A DNA stretch of 64,000 nt from Macrosoma leucophasiata (lineage: Eukaryota > Arthropoda > Insecta > Lepidoptera > Hedylidae), in NCBI GenBank assembly GCA_036365455.1, contig JAWQUS010000019.1, positions 10,516,001 to 10,580,000 on the forward strand, in the 5' to 3' direction. Shown piece by piece: positions 38,910-48,589 of the stretch; position 1 is the stretch's first letter; each line of letters opens with the position of its first letter. The notes beneath the pieces are model-generated. The model saw only the letters and a list, made by a program, of their open reading frames with translations, was not told the origin of the DNA and did no database searches. The translations under genes and the position numbers were made by a program.

Positions 38910-39497
38910 AGGGTTCCGTAGTAAACAAGGAACCCTTATAGTTCCGCCATGTCCGTCTGTCTGTCTGTCTGTCCGTCAGCGGTTTAGCACAAAAACTATT
39001 AGTACTAGAGACTTGAAATTTGACACAAGTATACACCTTAATAACGCCGACAAAGTGGTAGAATAAAAACGTGAAAAAAAAATTTTTTAGGGTAACCTAG
39101 ATTTTCATATAGTGTTAGGTATTGTTGGATAGGTCTTCTTAAAAATATTATGGGTGTGCGAACATCAATTTTCGATTTAGTTAATTGTTCGTGACTTATT
39201 AAGCTTTAAAGTGCAAATGTTCGTTAGACTCAAGTGTCCCCCCCCCTTCAGACTAAACGGTTGTTGTTAGAAATTCAAACGTTACGGCGATAGTAGCTAC
39301 ATATAACGAAATTAGAAGGAAAACTATTACACCTAAGTTGGCCCTGCAAGTTTGCGAGTAATAATCGACCAAATGTATTTTACTAGAAAATTTCGAACAA
39401 CTCCATAGAAATATTTATTTATTTTTTTAAATACATTTCTTACTCTTCTTACGGAACCCTACACTGCGCGTGGCCCGACACACACTTGACCGGTTTT
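38910..39497 (+). mobile_element. Lepidopteran GGTTCCGTA repeat
   Basis: AGGGTTCCGTA (38910-38920) and TACGGAACCCT (39450-39460) are inverted; inside is CCGTCTGTCTGTCTGTCTGT and beyond the right end CACTTGACCGGTTTTATT. I recognise these end signatures from very common moth and butterfly repeats. Non-coding. Reverse or partial relatives at 52190 and 57710. Confidence 0.75.
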
Positions 39498-40205
39498 ATT
39501 TGATTTGTTTCCGCGATATGTGTTTTGCTTTTACATGTTTCATGACAGTGCAAACGCGATACGATACATTGTCAAGAAACAGGGATTTTAACATGTTTTG
39601 AGATGTTAATGTTTCATCAATGCAAACTCACGGTAAGTATTACTACAATATAATACAAGTACATGTGTACTACATTCACTATGTATATATAGTTCAACAT
39701 TCACTGTGTATATAAATATAACGAAGCAGCTAGACTTTGGCCGCATCTAACGAGACGACACTAAGCCGGTTGCATATTCATGCCTCCCGTAGACAGACAG
39801 ACGGGATATAAGTATCTATATGGATTTAACAATGCTCATGACAATTTGTTGATATGGTTCATAATGGCACGTAAAAATACTTTTAACTTAAAATGTATTC
39901 CGGAATTTTGAAACCACTTCAGATTTTTGTGTTTTTAAGATATAATGTATCATCAGATATACAGTATCCAACAAGAAATAATGCACATCGACCTCAGGAA
40001 GAGACGTCGGCTTATTTCGGATCTGTAGAGCGTTATCTCTTTCGCACCTTACCTATTTGACGTTTGTCGTCAATTTTGATCAAGTTTTGACCAATATCGG
40101 ACTACGGATGCTAACGTAGGCAGTGTATAAAGTTTCTACAAAGCCGAGCCTCTATTCTATAAAGCCGAAACTAGCCGATTGTCACTTTCATATGCTCGAT
40201 GTGCA
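39498..40205. other. Spacer, nothing recognised
   Basis: AT-rich, no credible gene. Confidence 0.5.
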
Positions 40206-40412
40206 TTATAGAAGTCCAGGAAGACCAAGACTGACCTACCATGACCAAATAGGTCGAGTTCTATCTGATGGTGCGGTCAAAGTCTTAGGAATCAGCGTGC
40301 GTGTATGAAGAGAATGATGAAGGTAGATGAGGCACGGGAGGTTTGTCAGGATCGGAATATCTGGCGCTCTACACTCTCTGCCTACCCCATTAGGGATCTG
40401 CCGTGATGATGT
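40206..40412 (+). mobile_element. RTE-type LINE 3' end
   Basis: AGGAAGACCAAGACTGACCT, ATGACCAAATAGGTCGAGTT, TGGCGCTCTACACTCTCTGC, CCCATTAGGG: same tail as 35757-35950 in the opposite orientation. Encodes the remains of GRPRLTYHDQIGRVL. Confidence 0.8.
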
Positions 40413-40554
40413 GATTTATTTCTTGATGACCACTGTAAGTAAATTATAGAGTCTATGCGAATGTCATCATGGGATAATGACGTTTATAGTTGTACAAAAA
40501 ACTCCCCCGAAGGCATCTTTATTAATGCATCATATGCCACCGTATGGCTGGCGT

Positions 40555-40845
40555 CGGGACGTGACGACCCACCGCCCACTAGTAAGAATTTTCTTATTCT
40601 ATTTGAAGATAATTATTCCACTAGTGCAGACAGTCAACCGAACAATGGCGGTCGAACCATTTCAATAAGGCGACAGTAAATGCAATAATGCAAGAAGGGC
40701 AGCAGCATCCTGCGATAAAACTACCGCTACTGCGATCGCCAATCCGCATGCCAAGCGTGGCGATTATGGCATATCTCCCCTTATAGGGAGGCATTGGTCC
40801 AGCAGCTGACATCATTCAGCTGATATGATGATGGGGGGCCATTTA
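40555..40845 (+). repeat. Repeat-B, longest uninterrupted copy
   Basis: GGGACGTGACGACCCACCGC, CACTAGTGCAGACAGTCAAC, AATGGCGGTCG, GCGATCGCCAATCCGCATGC, TTGGTCCAGCAGCTGACATC. The final TGATATGATGATG suggests a simple tail. Non-coding; probably a LINE 3' end. Confidence 0.65.
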
Positions 40846-40975
40846 CTATCACCCCATTGGAGAAGCTTGACAAACATGTTAAGTTGTTGACGAACATGTT
40901 AAAAATAGAAGTATTCTTCTTCTATTGAATTCTTAATAAAAAAATAATGAGATTGATACGTGCGGCAGAGATATA

Positions 40976-41263
40976 TTTTTTGATGTTACCAAGGTGGCAA
41001 ACATGTGTGCAGTTCACATTGATGTTAAGTGATAACTGCAGCCTAGAGATGTCTACATAAAAACCAGAGGTCAAAATATAGATGCGTGCCACATGAGACA
41101 GAGTCAGGGTCATGTCTCTGTGATAGTTATTACGGGGCAATGCATAACCATCTAACCAAAACACGATAGTGCTGAACACTACCATTTGGCGGCAGATAGT
41201 ACCTCTATGTGCGGTGGTGCTCTACGCCCGCGAGCTCCGTCACTAGAGCTCTACCACCAGTAA
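40976..41263 (-). repeat. Repeat-A2-like, full length
   Basis: TTTTTTGATGTTACCAAGGT to GCTCTACCACCAGTAAA. Middle is A2-like (ACGGGGCAATGCATAACCAT). Confidence 0.85.
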
Positions 41264-41697
41264 AATAATGCTCTACTAAGCCGAAACTAGCTCATTGTCT
41301 CTTTCCCAACCTTGTGCAATATTTCTTGATGAGCACATCCCCATGTGTCCCCCCCCCCTTCTGTTACGCTTCACGTGCTGAGGGTGGGACGATGACTTGT
41401 CAGTCAGTCATTTAATTGTCAACTTATTTTATTTTATTCTGACTAAAATCTTGAAACATTACAGCGAGCGATTCAAACCAGACGTCTGTTGTCCAAGACA
41501 CAAAACAGTTGCAGAGGGAATGGTTGTGGAACATTCAGCACAGTTTAGAGTACTGCAGAACTAACTTGTGTACCAGGAATTAACATCTACCTGCGTCCCC
41601 CTCGTTTCAAAGAGAAAAACGTATTCTTCGAATCTGAACGCAGAGGTAGGTCGCTGGACGTGGCATTTTTTTCAAGTCCCGAATTTGAAGTGGCCTA
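41264..41697. other. Spacer, nothing recognised
   Basis: No repeat match found and no gene. Confidence 0.4.
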
Positions 41698-41756
41698 TTT
41701 TTATGTCAGGAAGGTGGCAAACAAGCATGCAGCTCACATTGATGTTAAGTGATGAC

Positions 41757-42500
41757 AATCAATCAATCAATCAATCAATATTTATTGCAAAATGTACCTA
41801 CTACATTAAATTGGTCTTAAACTAAAACAGATAAGTCAGGTAAGTACATAAGCCCTTTTAAGGGGCATCGCAATTTTGACATGTCAAGCAAGTGTCTAAC
41901 AAAATAATAATAATATTTAACAACATACATCTATAAAATTGTCAATATTTTTATAATCTATCTAATACAATAATTTCATTTATATATAATTAATAATAAA
42001 TAAAAGTTATACAATGTCAATGATAAGAATGTCATAATTCATAATAATAAGGATTCATTTGAAGTCAGATTAATTTAATATTCAGTTCCAATTCGCTAAT
42101 TATTTGTCACCTATAAATTCGTTAATTGAGTAAAAACATTTCGATATTAAAAAAGATTTCAAGCGTTTGTAAAATAGTTTGTCATTTGTTTCAGTTTTAA
42201 TGTCACGAGGAATATTATTGTAAATTTTAACTGCTTTGTAGTGCGGTCCCTTTCTATATATCTGCATATTTCCTTTGGGCAGTTCAAGTAAGTGGCATCG
42301 TCTAACATTTTTGCAATACGTGAATAGTTCGTTTATGTTCTGTCTCACAAATTGCACCGCCTCCAAAATAAATATTGAAGGGAACGTGAGAATGTTTTCT
42401 TTAACAAAAATTGGTTTGGAGGTATCCCTTGGTTTAATATTGTAGAGAATCCGTATACATTTTTTCTGTAAAATAAAAATGTCGTGTGCATCTGATCTAC
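41757..42500 (-). mobile_element. LINE 3' end with ATTG-repeat tail
   Basis: 744 bp. On the minus strand an RT C-terminus, ~340 bp of untranslated sequence and a tail (TGATTGATTGATTGATTGAT). 4-bp TSD TGAC in Repeat-A. Confidence 0.85.
42100..42489 (-). pseudogene. LINE reverse transcriptase C-terminus
   Basis: Minus strand: FILQKKCIRILYN (42480-42440), then EAVQFVRQNINELFTYCKN, YNNIPRDIKTETNDKLFYKR, ending at 42100. The LQK..IR.. and IP..I motifs are usual for the last part of Jockey/CR1-type RT proteins. Catalytic part absent. Confidence 0.78.
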
Positions 42501-42844
42501 TGACTGCAGCCTATAGACACTCACACATAGACCAGAGGTCAAAATGCAGATGCGTTACCACTTCTAAGGCCTAAGGTGTTATGCCTCGGTACCGGAAATT
42601 ACAGGGCCGTACATTACCACCTGACCGGAACACGATCTACCATTTAGTGGCAAGTAAATTAGGTAATGCGGTGGTGCCTACGCCCACGAGCTCTGTCACT
42701 GGAGCTTTATAAGCAGTAAAATTAAATTAAATTGATATTAAATATTGCTGCACCTACTTCGTCGATATCCTCACTACCCGAAGGTTGACTGGTAGAAAAC
42801 GCCTAGTGGCGTTAAGTCCGCCTTATGTATAATTTCTGTGCATA

Positions 42845-43005
42845 CATAAAAGAATAAATAAATAAATAAATAAATAAATATTGACTGCACATTTACACAA
42901 AAACCAGAGTTTAAAATCCAGATGCGTTGCCATCACTGAGGCTTAAGCTGTTGTTTCCAAGGTGAAAATTACAACATCAGTGCGCTGAATACTACTTGGT
43001 GCGGT
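42845..43005 (-). repeat. AAAT microsatellite and Repeat-A2 scrap
   Basis: AATAAATAAATAAATAAATA (42852-42880), then GACTGCACATTTACACAAAA, CCAGATGCGTTGCCATCACT, a diverged reversed A2 copy. Confidence 0.65.
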
Positions 43006-43009
43006 GCCG

Positions 43010-43416
43010 GATTTAAGCATAAGTAACATAGACTTAGGATGCATCCCTTGGACGGCCAAAAAAACAAATGAGTCGATTCTCAAACAGCTCAGAATCAAAA
43101 CAAGACTCGCCACCATTTGCTACCAGAGAGTCCTAAGCTACTTTGGACACATAGCACGCAGGGAGCCAAAAAATCTGGAAAAACTAATAGTTGTTGGAAA
43201 AATAGAGGGCAAACGACCTCGGGGCCGATCTCCTACCAGATGGACTGACCAAGTCACCAAGCTCACTTGTCTCCCCATAACAAAAGCCATGAAGAAGGCC
43301 GTAGACAGGCTAGATTGGAAGAATCTGGTGACCAAAGCCACCAAGACACTTCAGGACGGGCACGACCTTCAGTAATGAAGAGTGTGGCATTGATTGATTG
43401 ATTGAACATAGACTTA
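43010..43416 (+). pseudogene. RTE/CR1-type reverse transcriptase C-terminus with tail
   Basis: Frame ending at 43375 carries ESILKQLRIKTRLATICYQR, VLSYFGHIARREPKNLEKLI, KRPRGRSPTRWTDQV and ends QDGHDLQ. After the stop: GGCATTGATTGATTGATTGA, a simple-repeat LINE tail. The 5' part, including catalytic RT, is missing. Confidence 0.83.
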
Positions 43417-43682
43417 TAGAAAGTCGCCACCGCACCACAAACAAATCAAATAAAAACGATAAAGGCTCAGTAGAAACAAAAAAATACTGACTTTTGTTGC
43501 AAATAGTTAGACGAAGAATGAATTTCTTTTACTTTTGAAGGTAGTTTAATTTTGAATGAATTTTATGTTAGCCAACATATTCAGTTGCTCTCGTGTTTAA
43601 GTTGACCTTAGAAACTTTCGACCATAGATTTATTATACTACTTCAACAGTTAACCACAAATGATTTGAAGACCTCCACCACA

Positions 43683-43896
43683 TCACGGTACAAATATGAA
43701 CAGTATGGAAACTACGTACAAAACATGGAAACGGCACACTCACACTAACATGCGCATCGATGAGGCCCCTAAGCGGTTCTCGCGGTGCTGCAGTAGCGGG
43801 TCACTCAATACTCGAACGTCGATGCGCTGTATGTGTGAGTGTGCCGTTTTGAACGTTTTATTAGCAGTTTTCATACAGTTCATATTTGTACTGTGA
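43683..43896. mobile_element. MITE with ~80-bp inverted ends
   Basis: TCACGGTACAAATATGAACA and GTTCATATTTGTACTGTGA; inner arms AAACGGCACACTCACAC and GTGTGAGTGTGCCGTTT; then GCGCATCGATG versus CGTCGATGCGC. A fold-back MITE of 214 bp; no coding. Confidence 0.8.
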
Positions 43897-43942
43897 CCAC
43901 ATGCTCTGCCTACGGGCCGCCGAAGTCCAAATCCGGCGCTGA

Positions 43943-44100
43943 TTTGATGGCTTTTCTTTTTCTTTTCTTTTTTCTTTTCTTTCTTTTCTTTTTTCTTTTC
44001 TTTTAATTTTCTTTTCTTTTCTTTTCTTTTCTTTTCTTTTCTTTTCTTTTCTTTTCTTTTCTTTTCTTTTCTTTTCTTTTCTTTTCTTTTCTTTTCTTTT
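43943..44100. repeat. CTTTT pentanucleotide microsatellite
   Basis: About 155 bp of CTTTT units, imperfect in the first 60 bp and almost pure afterwards. Confidence 0.95.
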
Positions 44101-44244
44101 TACTCTTTGTTATCAGTTTGTAAAGGGGAAATGAGACATTCTACTGATATACTTTTTACATAAGTTTATTACATTTAGTTTTATCTTAGTGATATTCTTG
44201 ACTTTACATATATTTTTTATCTTGTTTGACATGTATATCAATTG

Positions 44245-44340
44245 CTGTTCACTTTAATTTAATTTTATTTGTTTTTTGACGTGTCATAAGAGGTGCCTGT
44301 CACCCTAAATGAATAAATGAGTTTCTGATTCTGATTCTGA
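44245..44340 (+). repeat. Retroelement tail with TTCTGA repeats
   Basis: GTGCCTGTCACCCTAAATGA, ATAAATGAGTTTCTGATTCT, GATTCTGATAG. Reverse relative split at 13187-13566. Confidence 0.55.
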
Positions 44341-44685
44341 TAGATAAGTAAGTGCCTACGTCCTCGAGCTCCAAAGCTTAAGTCTAGCACTAAATAACGA
44401 AATTAACTGTCATAAGAACCATACTCTTAAATCAGCGTAATTTTTATATTTTCGGTTGTAGTAATAAATTCTTGAAATATTTCATCTTTCAGTATTACGA
44501 CTTCCAGAAGTAATTTATGTCTTTGGCAGCCTTTACATAAAAAGGTGTCTGTGTCAGAGGTACGGTACGCAAAAACGTCGCCTGCTTCGTTCTCAGTGAA
44601 GTGAGCTCCGACTGCGTACGGTATGCAAATAAAATTATTTAGGGAATTATAAAGCTAATTTAGGGTCGGGTCGACCTATTTGGTC

Positions 44686-44876
44686 GACAGAACTCGACCA
44701 AATAGGTCGAGTTCTGTCTGATGGTGGGGTCAAAAGTCTTAGGAATCGGCGTGCATGTATGAAGAGAATGATGAAGGTAGACGAGGCACGATAGGTTTGT
44801 CTGAACCGGGATATCTGGCGCTCTACACTCTCTGCCTACCCCGTTAGGGACCTGGCGTGAAGATACAAAATAATTT
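44686..44876 (+). mobile_element. RTE-type LINE 3' end with palindrome
   Basis: ACCAAATAGGTCGAGTTCTG, TCTGATGGTGGGG, CTCTGCCTACCCCGTTAGGG, ACCTGGCGTGAAGATAC. Its 5' edge is a perfect palindrome GACAGAACTCGACC-aaata-GGTCGAGTTCTGTC (44686-44718). Confidence 0.82.
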
Positions 44877-44878
44877 AA

Positions 44879-45198
44879 GGTCAAAGCTCACTACAGCCAC
44901 CCGACACCCGACCAGCACCGCCTCGTTTTACGGCGTCCACTCGTTGTCGACGGGTGGTCCACGGGTGAACGAAGCGATGTTACTTGTGAACCACTCGCGG
45001 ACAGCGCGCGGTCCACTTGGGAACAGCGAGTTGGCAATGCAATGTCAACGCAAAACAAGCAAGTCACCGCACGCCGCCCGCGTGTTGACGGCTTGCGGTC
45101 TATGCGGTCGTCGGCGATCCGGTGTCGATACGGAGCGGAGTTGATGTAATGAGCGCAGACTCCTCGAGGCGGTCGGGCGATCTAGTGAGCTATGACCC
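44879..45198. mobile_element. MITE with GGGTCATAGCTCA ends, copy 2
   Basis: 320 bp: left GGTCAAAGCTCACTACAGCC, right TAGTGAGCTATGACCC. Inner CCCGACCAGCACCGCCTCGT as in copies 1 and 3, but a longer centre (GCGGTCCACTTGGGAACAGC). Confidence 0.75.
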
Positions 45199-45204
45199 TA
45201 AGGT

Positions 45205-45460
45205 ACTGGGACGTGACGACCCCACCACCCACTAGTAGAATTCCGCCTCTAGTGCAGTCAGTCAACCGAACAATGGCGGTCGAATCTTTACAATCATTAT
45301 CATTATCGTTTCAGCCAAAAGACATCCATTATTGGACAAAAGTCTTTTCCAAAGATGCTCACAACAGAGTTGTACGTCGTTTTGAGGAGAACATGCCATT
45401 ATCGCCACGCTTGGCATGCAGATTGGTGGTATTGTATCACAAGCCGCTGCTGCCCATCTC
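45205..45460. repeat. Repeat-B, rearranged copy
   Basis: 45208-45290 is plus (GGGACGTGACGACCCCACCA, AGTCAACCGAACAATGGCGG); 45312-45460 is minus (AAGACATCCATTATTGGACA, CGCCACGCTTGGCATGCAGA, AGCCGCTGCTGCCCATCTC). Confidence 0.65.
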
Positions 45461-45461
45461 T

Positions 45462-45590
45462 TTTATAATAATAATAATACTCTTTATTGCACACAATAGA
45501 AAACAATACAGAAAAAAAGCAATTAGGACATATAGTAGGTACAACAGGCGGCCTTATCGCTAACAGCGATTATTTATATTATATATTGTT
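45462..45590 (-). mobile_element. LINE 3' end (TCTTTATTGCACAC type)
   Basis: ATAATAATAATACTCTTTAT, TGCACAC, GGCGGCCTTATCGCTAACAG. A tail pattern known from lepidopteran Jockey-type elements; no coding left. Confidence 0.55.
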
Positions 45591-45639
45591 TATATCTATT
45601 TACTTAGTAGGTTTTGTAATATTATTAAAAACCAAAATG

Positions 45640-45748
45640 AACGTAACGTAAGTTCACGCCTGTAATCTCCTATGGATAGGCAGAGGTAAATACATGCATT
45701 AAAGCATACATGCAACACCCACGATTCGTCAGTTACGTTTGACCCATC
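45640..45748 (-). mobile_element. tSINE 3' part
   Basis: ACGTAAGTTCACGCCTGTAA, GATAGGCAGAGGTAAATACA, CCCACGATTCGTCAGTTACG. Head missing. Confidence 0.78.
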
Positions 45749-45749
45749 T

Positions 45750-45991
45750 ACACTAATGCATATTATAAAGCTGAATAGTTTGATTGTTTGTTTGTTTGCT
45801 TGAACGCGCTAATCTCAGGAACTATTGGTCCGATTTGATCTGGTAATAACTGTCACCGAGACAAAACTGCTTAGGACTCAGGTGGCAATGCATCTGCAAT
45901 TTTTACCTCTGGTCTTTGTGTGGAGGTCTATAGGCTGCAGTCATCACATAACATCAATGTGAACCGCATGCTTGTTTCCCATCTTCATTAG
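45750..45991 (+). repeat. ATATTATAAA-type repeat, then Repeat-A2 3' part
   Basis: 45752-45838: ACTAATGCATATTATAAAGC, TTGTTTGTTTG, CTCAGGAACTATTGGTCCGA. 45840-45991: GGTAATAACTGTCACCGAGA to CATGCTTGTTTCCCATC (A2). Confidence 0.65.
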
Positions 45992-46059
45992 GTACTTAAT
46001 AAAAATCACACCTATATTTCTCCAGTGACCTGCTACAACCAGGCTTTTTTTTTTTTATT

Positions 46060-46330
46060 AATTTATTCATGACCATAGATACAGAGTCTTTCAGTCGTGA
46101 GATGATGGGATGGCTCCAGTAAAGCGATGGGGACTTTACTAGGAGTTTTATGGTTTTGGAGGCAATACGAAAAATCACTTTTCACTTCATAATATCACTT
46201 TCTTACACTCGTGAACATTATCGAATGCTTTATGATAAAAATCCCACCATTTTTACTCATAAAAACGCGACTATACACAAATTTCGAAAATAATATCACG
46301 CAGCGACACAGCTCTTTTCCACGTTCCCGC
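46060..46330. repeat. Diverged dispersed repeat, copy 1
   Basis: Shares with 58795-59060: GAGATGATGGGATGG / GAGATGATGAGATGG, ATGCTTTATGATAAAAATCC, CACCATT, AAAACGCGACTATACA. Non-coding, unclassified. Confidence 0.55.
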
Positions 46331-46798
46331 CAAAAACCCACAACCAGGCTGTTCCCTCAGAGTTGAAAGCATTAGAAAAACTAAAACTTACCATATATTT
46401 TTTTTTGCTGACTCTACAACTAATAATTTGCACCAAGCGAAGCGTCACTTTTAATCTCAATATTGAGATGAGCACAATATGAAACTACGGATCTCCGTCT
46501 CTTTCCCACCGCCCCCTAAAACATATGTCTGTCGCCCTCGCACATGATACATGATAATGTTCAACCATGACATGATATAGTGAACACAAAACGTGTTTAT
46601 GTTCGTAAATCTTTTTATATGAACAAAAGCTTTTTGTTTTTATTCAATTTACAGTTACGACATTGTAGTCGGTAGTATGTTTTGTTTATAGCAATACAAA
46701 AATGGCAGTTGTTTGGTTTCTCTGTTTCGTGTATTTGGATTGAGAATTATTGTCCATTTATACGCATAAATGGAGATGGTTAAGCGGAAGAATAAGTT
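46331..46798. other. Spacer, nothing recognised
   Basis: AT-rich, no gene. Confidence 0.45.
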
Positions 46799-46799
46799 T

Positions 46800-47222
46800 T
46801 TACTGGTGGTGGAGTTACGAGCTCTGTTATCATAAATAGTTTTTGGCGAAAGACGTCCACCGTTGGACAAAAATCTCGCCCAAAGATGCCCACAATTCTA
46901 CAATATTGCCACAACGCAATGAAGGCCCATTCGTATTTTTTTTTTTTTTTAGTACGCTTACACGAGTTCGCGGGCGTAGACACCACCGCATTACCTAAGA
47001 TACTTGTCGCTAAATGGTAGTGTTCAGCACTATCGTGTACCGGTCAGGTGGTAATGTACGACCCTGTAATTTCCGGCACAGAGGGATAACACCTTAGACC
47101 TCAGGAGTGGTAACGCATCTGCATATCGACCTTGATTTTTTTGTGGGTGTCTATAGGCTGCAGTCATCACTTAACATCAATGTGAACTGCATGCTTGTTT
47201 GCCACTTCCATAACATAAAAAA
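46800..47222 (+). repeat. Repeat-A1, split by a Repeat-B-like insertion
   Basis: 46800-46822 (TTACTGGTGGTGGAGTTACG) and 46966-47222 (ACGAGTTCGCGGGCGTAGAC to TTCCATAACATAAAAAAAC). The insertion ~46823-46965 reads GGCGAAAGACGTCCACCGTT, GCCCAAAGATGCCCACAATT, then a T run. ACGAGCTC/ACGAGTTC flank it. Confidence 0.78.
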
Positions 47223-47395
47223 ACAATATTTCAGTTAAAAAACCGCGCATTCAAAGTTAAACCATTTAAACTGTAACGAGTGTTCTCAAGATCTGTCGTT
47301 ATGGTTTAACTGCGTTTCTCTCATCGCTAATTACCTCGCTTCTTTCATTTTTTTTTAACTGTCAATAAAAACAGAGTACAATAAATATGTAAGCA

Positions 47396-47712
47396 GTCTT
47401 TTCCTAGCGTAGTGGTAGCAGGCCACTACTACTACCCTGGGGTTCCTGGGTTCGATTCCCGGGTCGGGGTCTATCAGAGATAATGGTTTAAAATCCTTTA
47501 TCTCTGGTTCTATTGAGATTTTTCCATTTTCTGGAAGTTTTCCAGTACCTCGAAGTTTGGTAATGTGCCCGGAGATGGAAACAGGTTCGCCACCTGTTAC
47601 ATGGGCCAAAACGTAACCGGCGAGTCGTGTGTGTTTGCATGTATGCTTGAATGCATGCATTTACCTCTGCCTACCCCTTCGGGGATTACAGGCGTGAAGT
47701 TACGTTTTTCAG
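47396..47712 (+). mobile_element. tSINE, full length
   Basis: CCTAGCGTAGTGGTAGCAGG, GGTTCCTGGGTTCGATTCCC (box B), CTCTGGTTCTATTGAGATTT, ending GGGGATTACAGGCGTGAAGT. The first bases of the tRNA head differ (TTTTCCTAGCG in place of GCCTCGGTAGC). Confidence 0.87.
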
Positions 47713-48055
47713 TTTTTAATATAGGCGAAATAAAGTTTCAAAGCATATTATTATATTAAGAACATAACGTTTCAATATTCAAGCATTCTCTATAATAAAT
47801 CTATTTACCCATCACACAAGAAAATAATAAGACATTGTCCACTAATTGAACGAAATAATAACCGTCTAGACGCAGTTTTCTATCAGTAAACAACTTTGGA
47901 ATAAACAAGACTGGAAAACATCCATCTTGAAAAGACTTACATTTTAAGACAATAAAAAAAGAGATAAAATAAAATTGAATGCTTTTTTGTAACTTCTTAA
48001 CTCAGATAACCGATAATCAATATAATTGTCAAAGTCCTAACTAAACGGACAAGGT
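47713..48055. other. Spacer, nothing recognised
   Basis: AT-rich, no gene. Confidence 0.45.
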
Positions 48056-48342
48056 TATTTTTATGTAATGAAGGTGGCAAACAGGCATGCAGTTCACATT
48101 TATGTTAAGTGAGGACTGCAGCCTATTCACACCCACACAAAGACCAAGGTCAAAATGCAGATGCGTTACCCCTCCTGAGGCCTAAGGTGTTATGCCTGTG
48201 TGCAGTAAATAACAGTGCCGTACATAACCACCTGATCGAAACACGATAGTGCTGAACACTACCATTTAGCGGCAAGTATATTAGGTAATGCGGTGGTGCC
48301 TTCGCCCGCGAGCTCCGTCACTGGAGCTCTTCCACCAGTAAA
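48056..48342 (-). repeat. Repeat-A1, full length
   Basis: ATTTTTATGTAATGAAGGTG to GCTCTTCCACCAGTAAA. Confidence 0.88.
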
Positions 48343-48589
48343 TGCGTTGCCACTCTAATGACATAAGTTGTTTTGCCTAAGTGATGATTATCTTAACTTT
48401 TTAAGGGGCCAGCTGTTACACTGGGACACTTCGACCCATTGGGATCTTTTGTGGTCAATCCCAAGACCCTATATAGTCATCTATGGTCTCTTTAAATAAA
48501 TCTGAGACGTATTTACTGGTGGTAGAATTCCAGTGTAGAAGCTTGAGGGCATAGAAAGAAAGAAAACATTTATTTGGACAGCACAGAGA
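48343..48589. other. A2 scraps and LINE-tail-like sequence
   Basis: 48343-48400 resembles reversed A2 (TGCGTTGCCACTCTAATGAC). 48512-48554 is plus A2 5' end (ACTGGTGGTAGAATTCCAGT). 48559-48585 (AAAGAAAGAAAACATTTATT) looks like a LINE tail. Confidence 0.5.

Larger units (their letters stand above)
41698..42718 (-). repeat. Repeat-A1, split by a LINE 3' end
   Basis: 41698-41756 (AAGGTGGCAAACAAGCATGC, TTAAGTGATGAC) and 42501-42718 (TGACTGCAGCCTATAGACAC to GTCACTGGAGCTTTATAAGC). TGAC is present on both sides of the insertion 41757-42500. Confidence 0.87.

Noticed and set aside
41755..41785. Regularly spaced short repeats as a possible CRISPR array
   Set aside because: ATTG/AATC runs are LINE tails; no spacer structure and the genome is eukaryotic. 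No CRISPR-like pattern anywhere.
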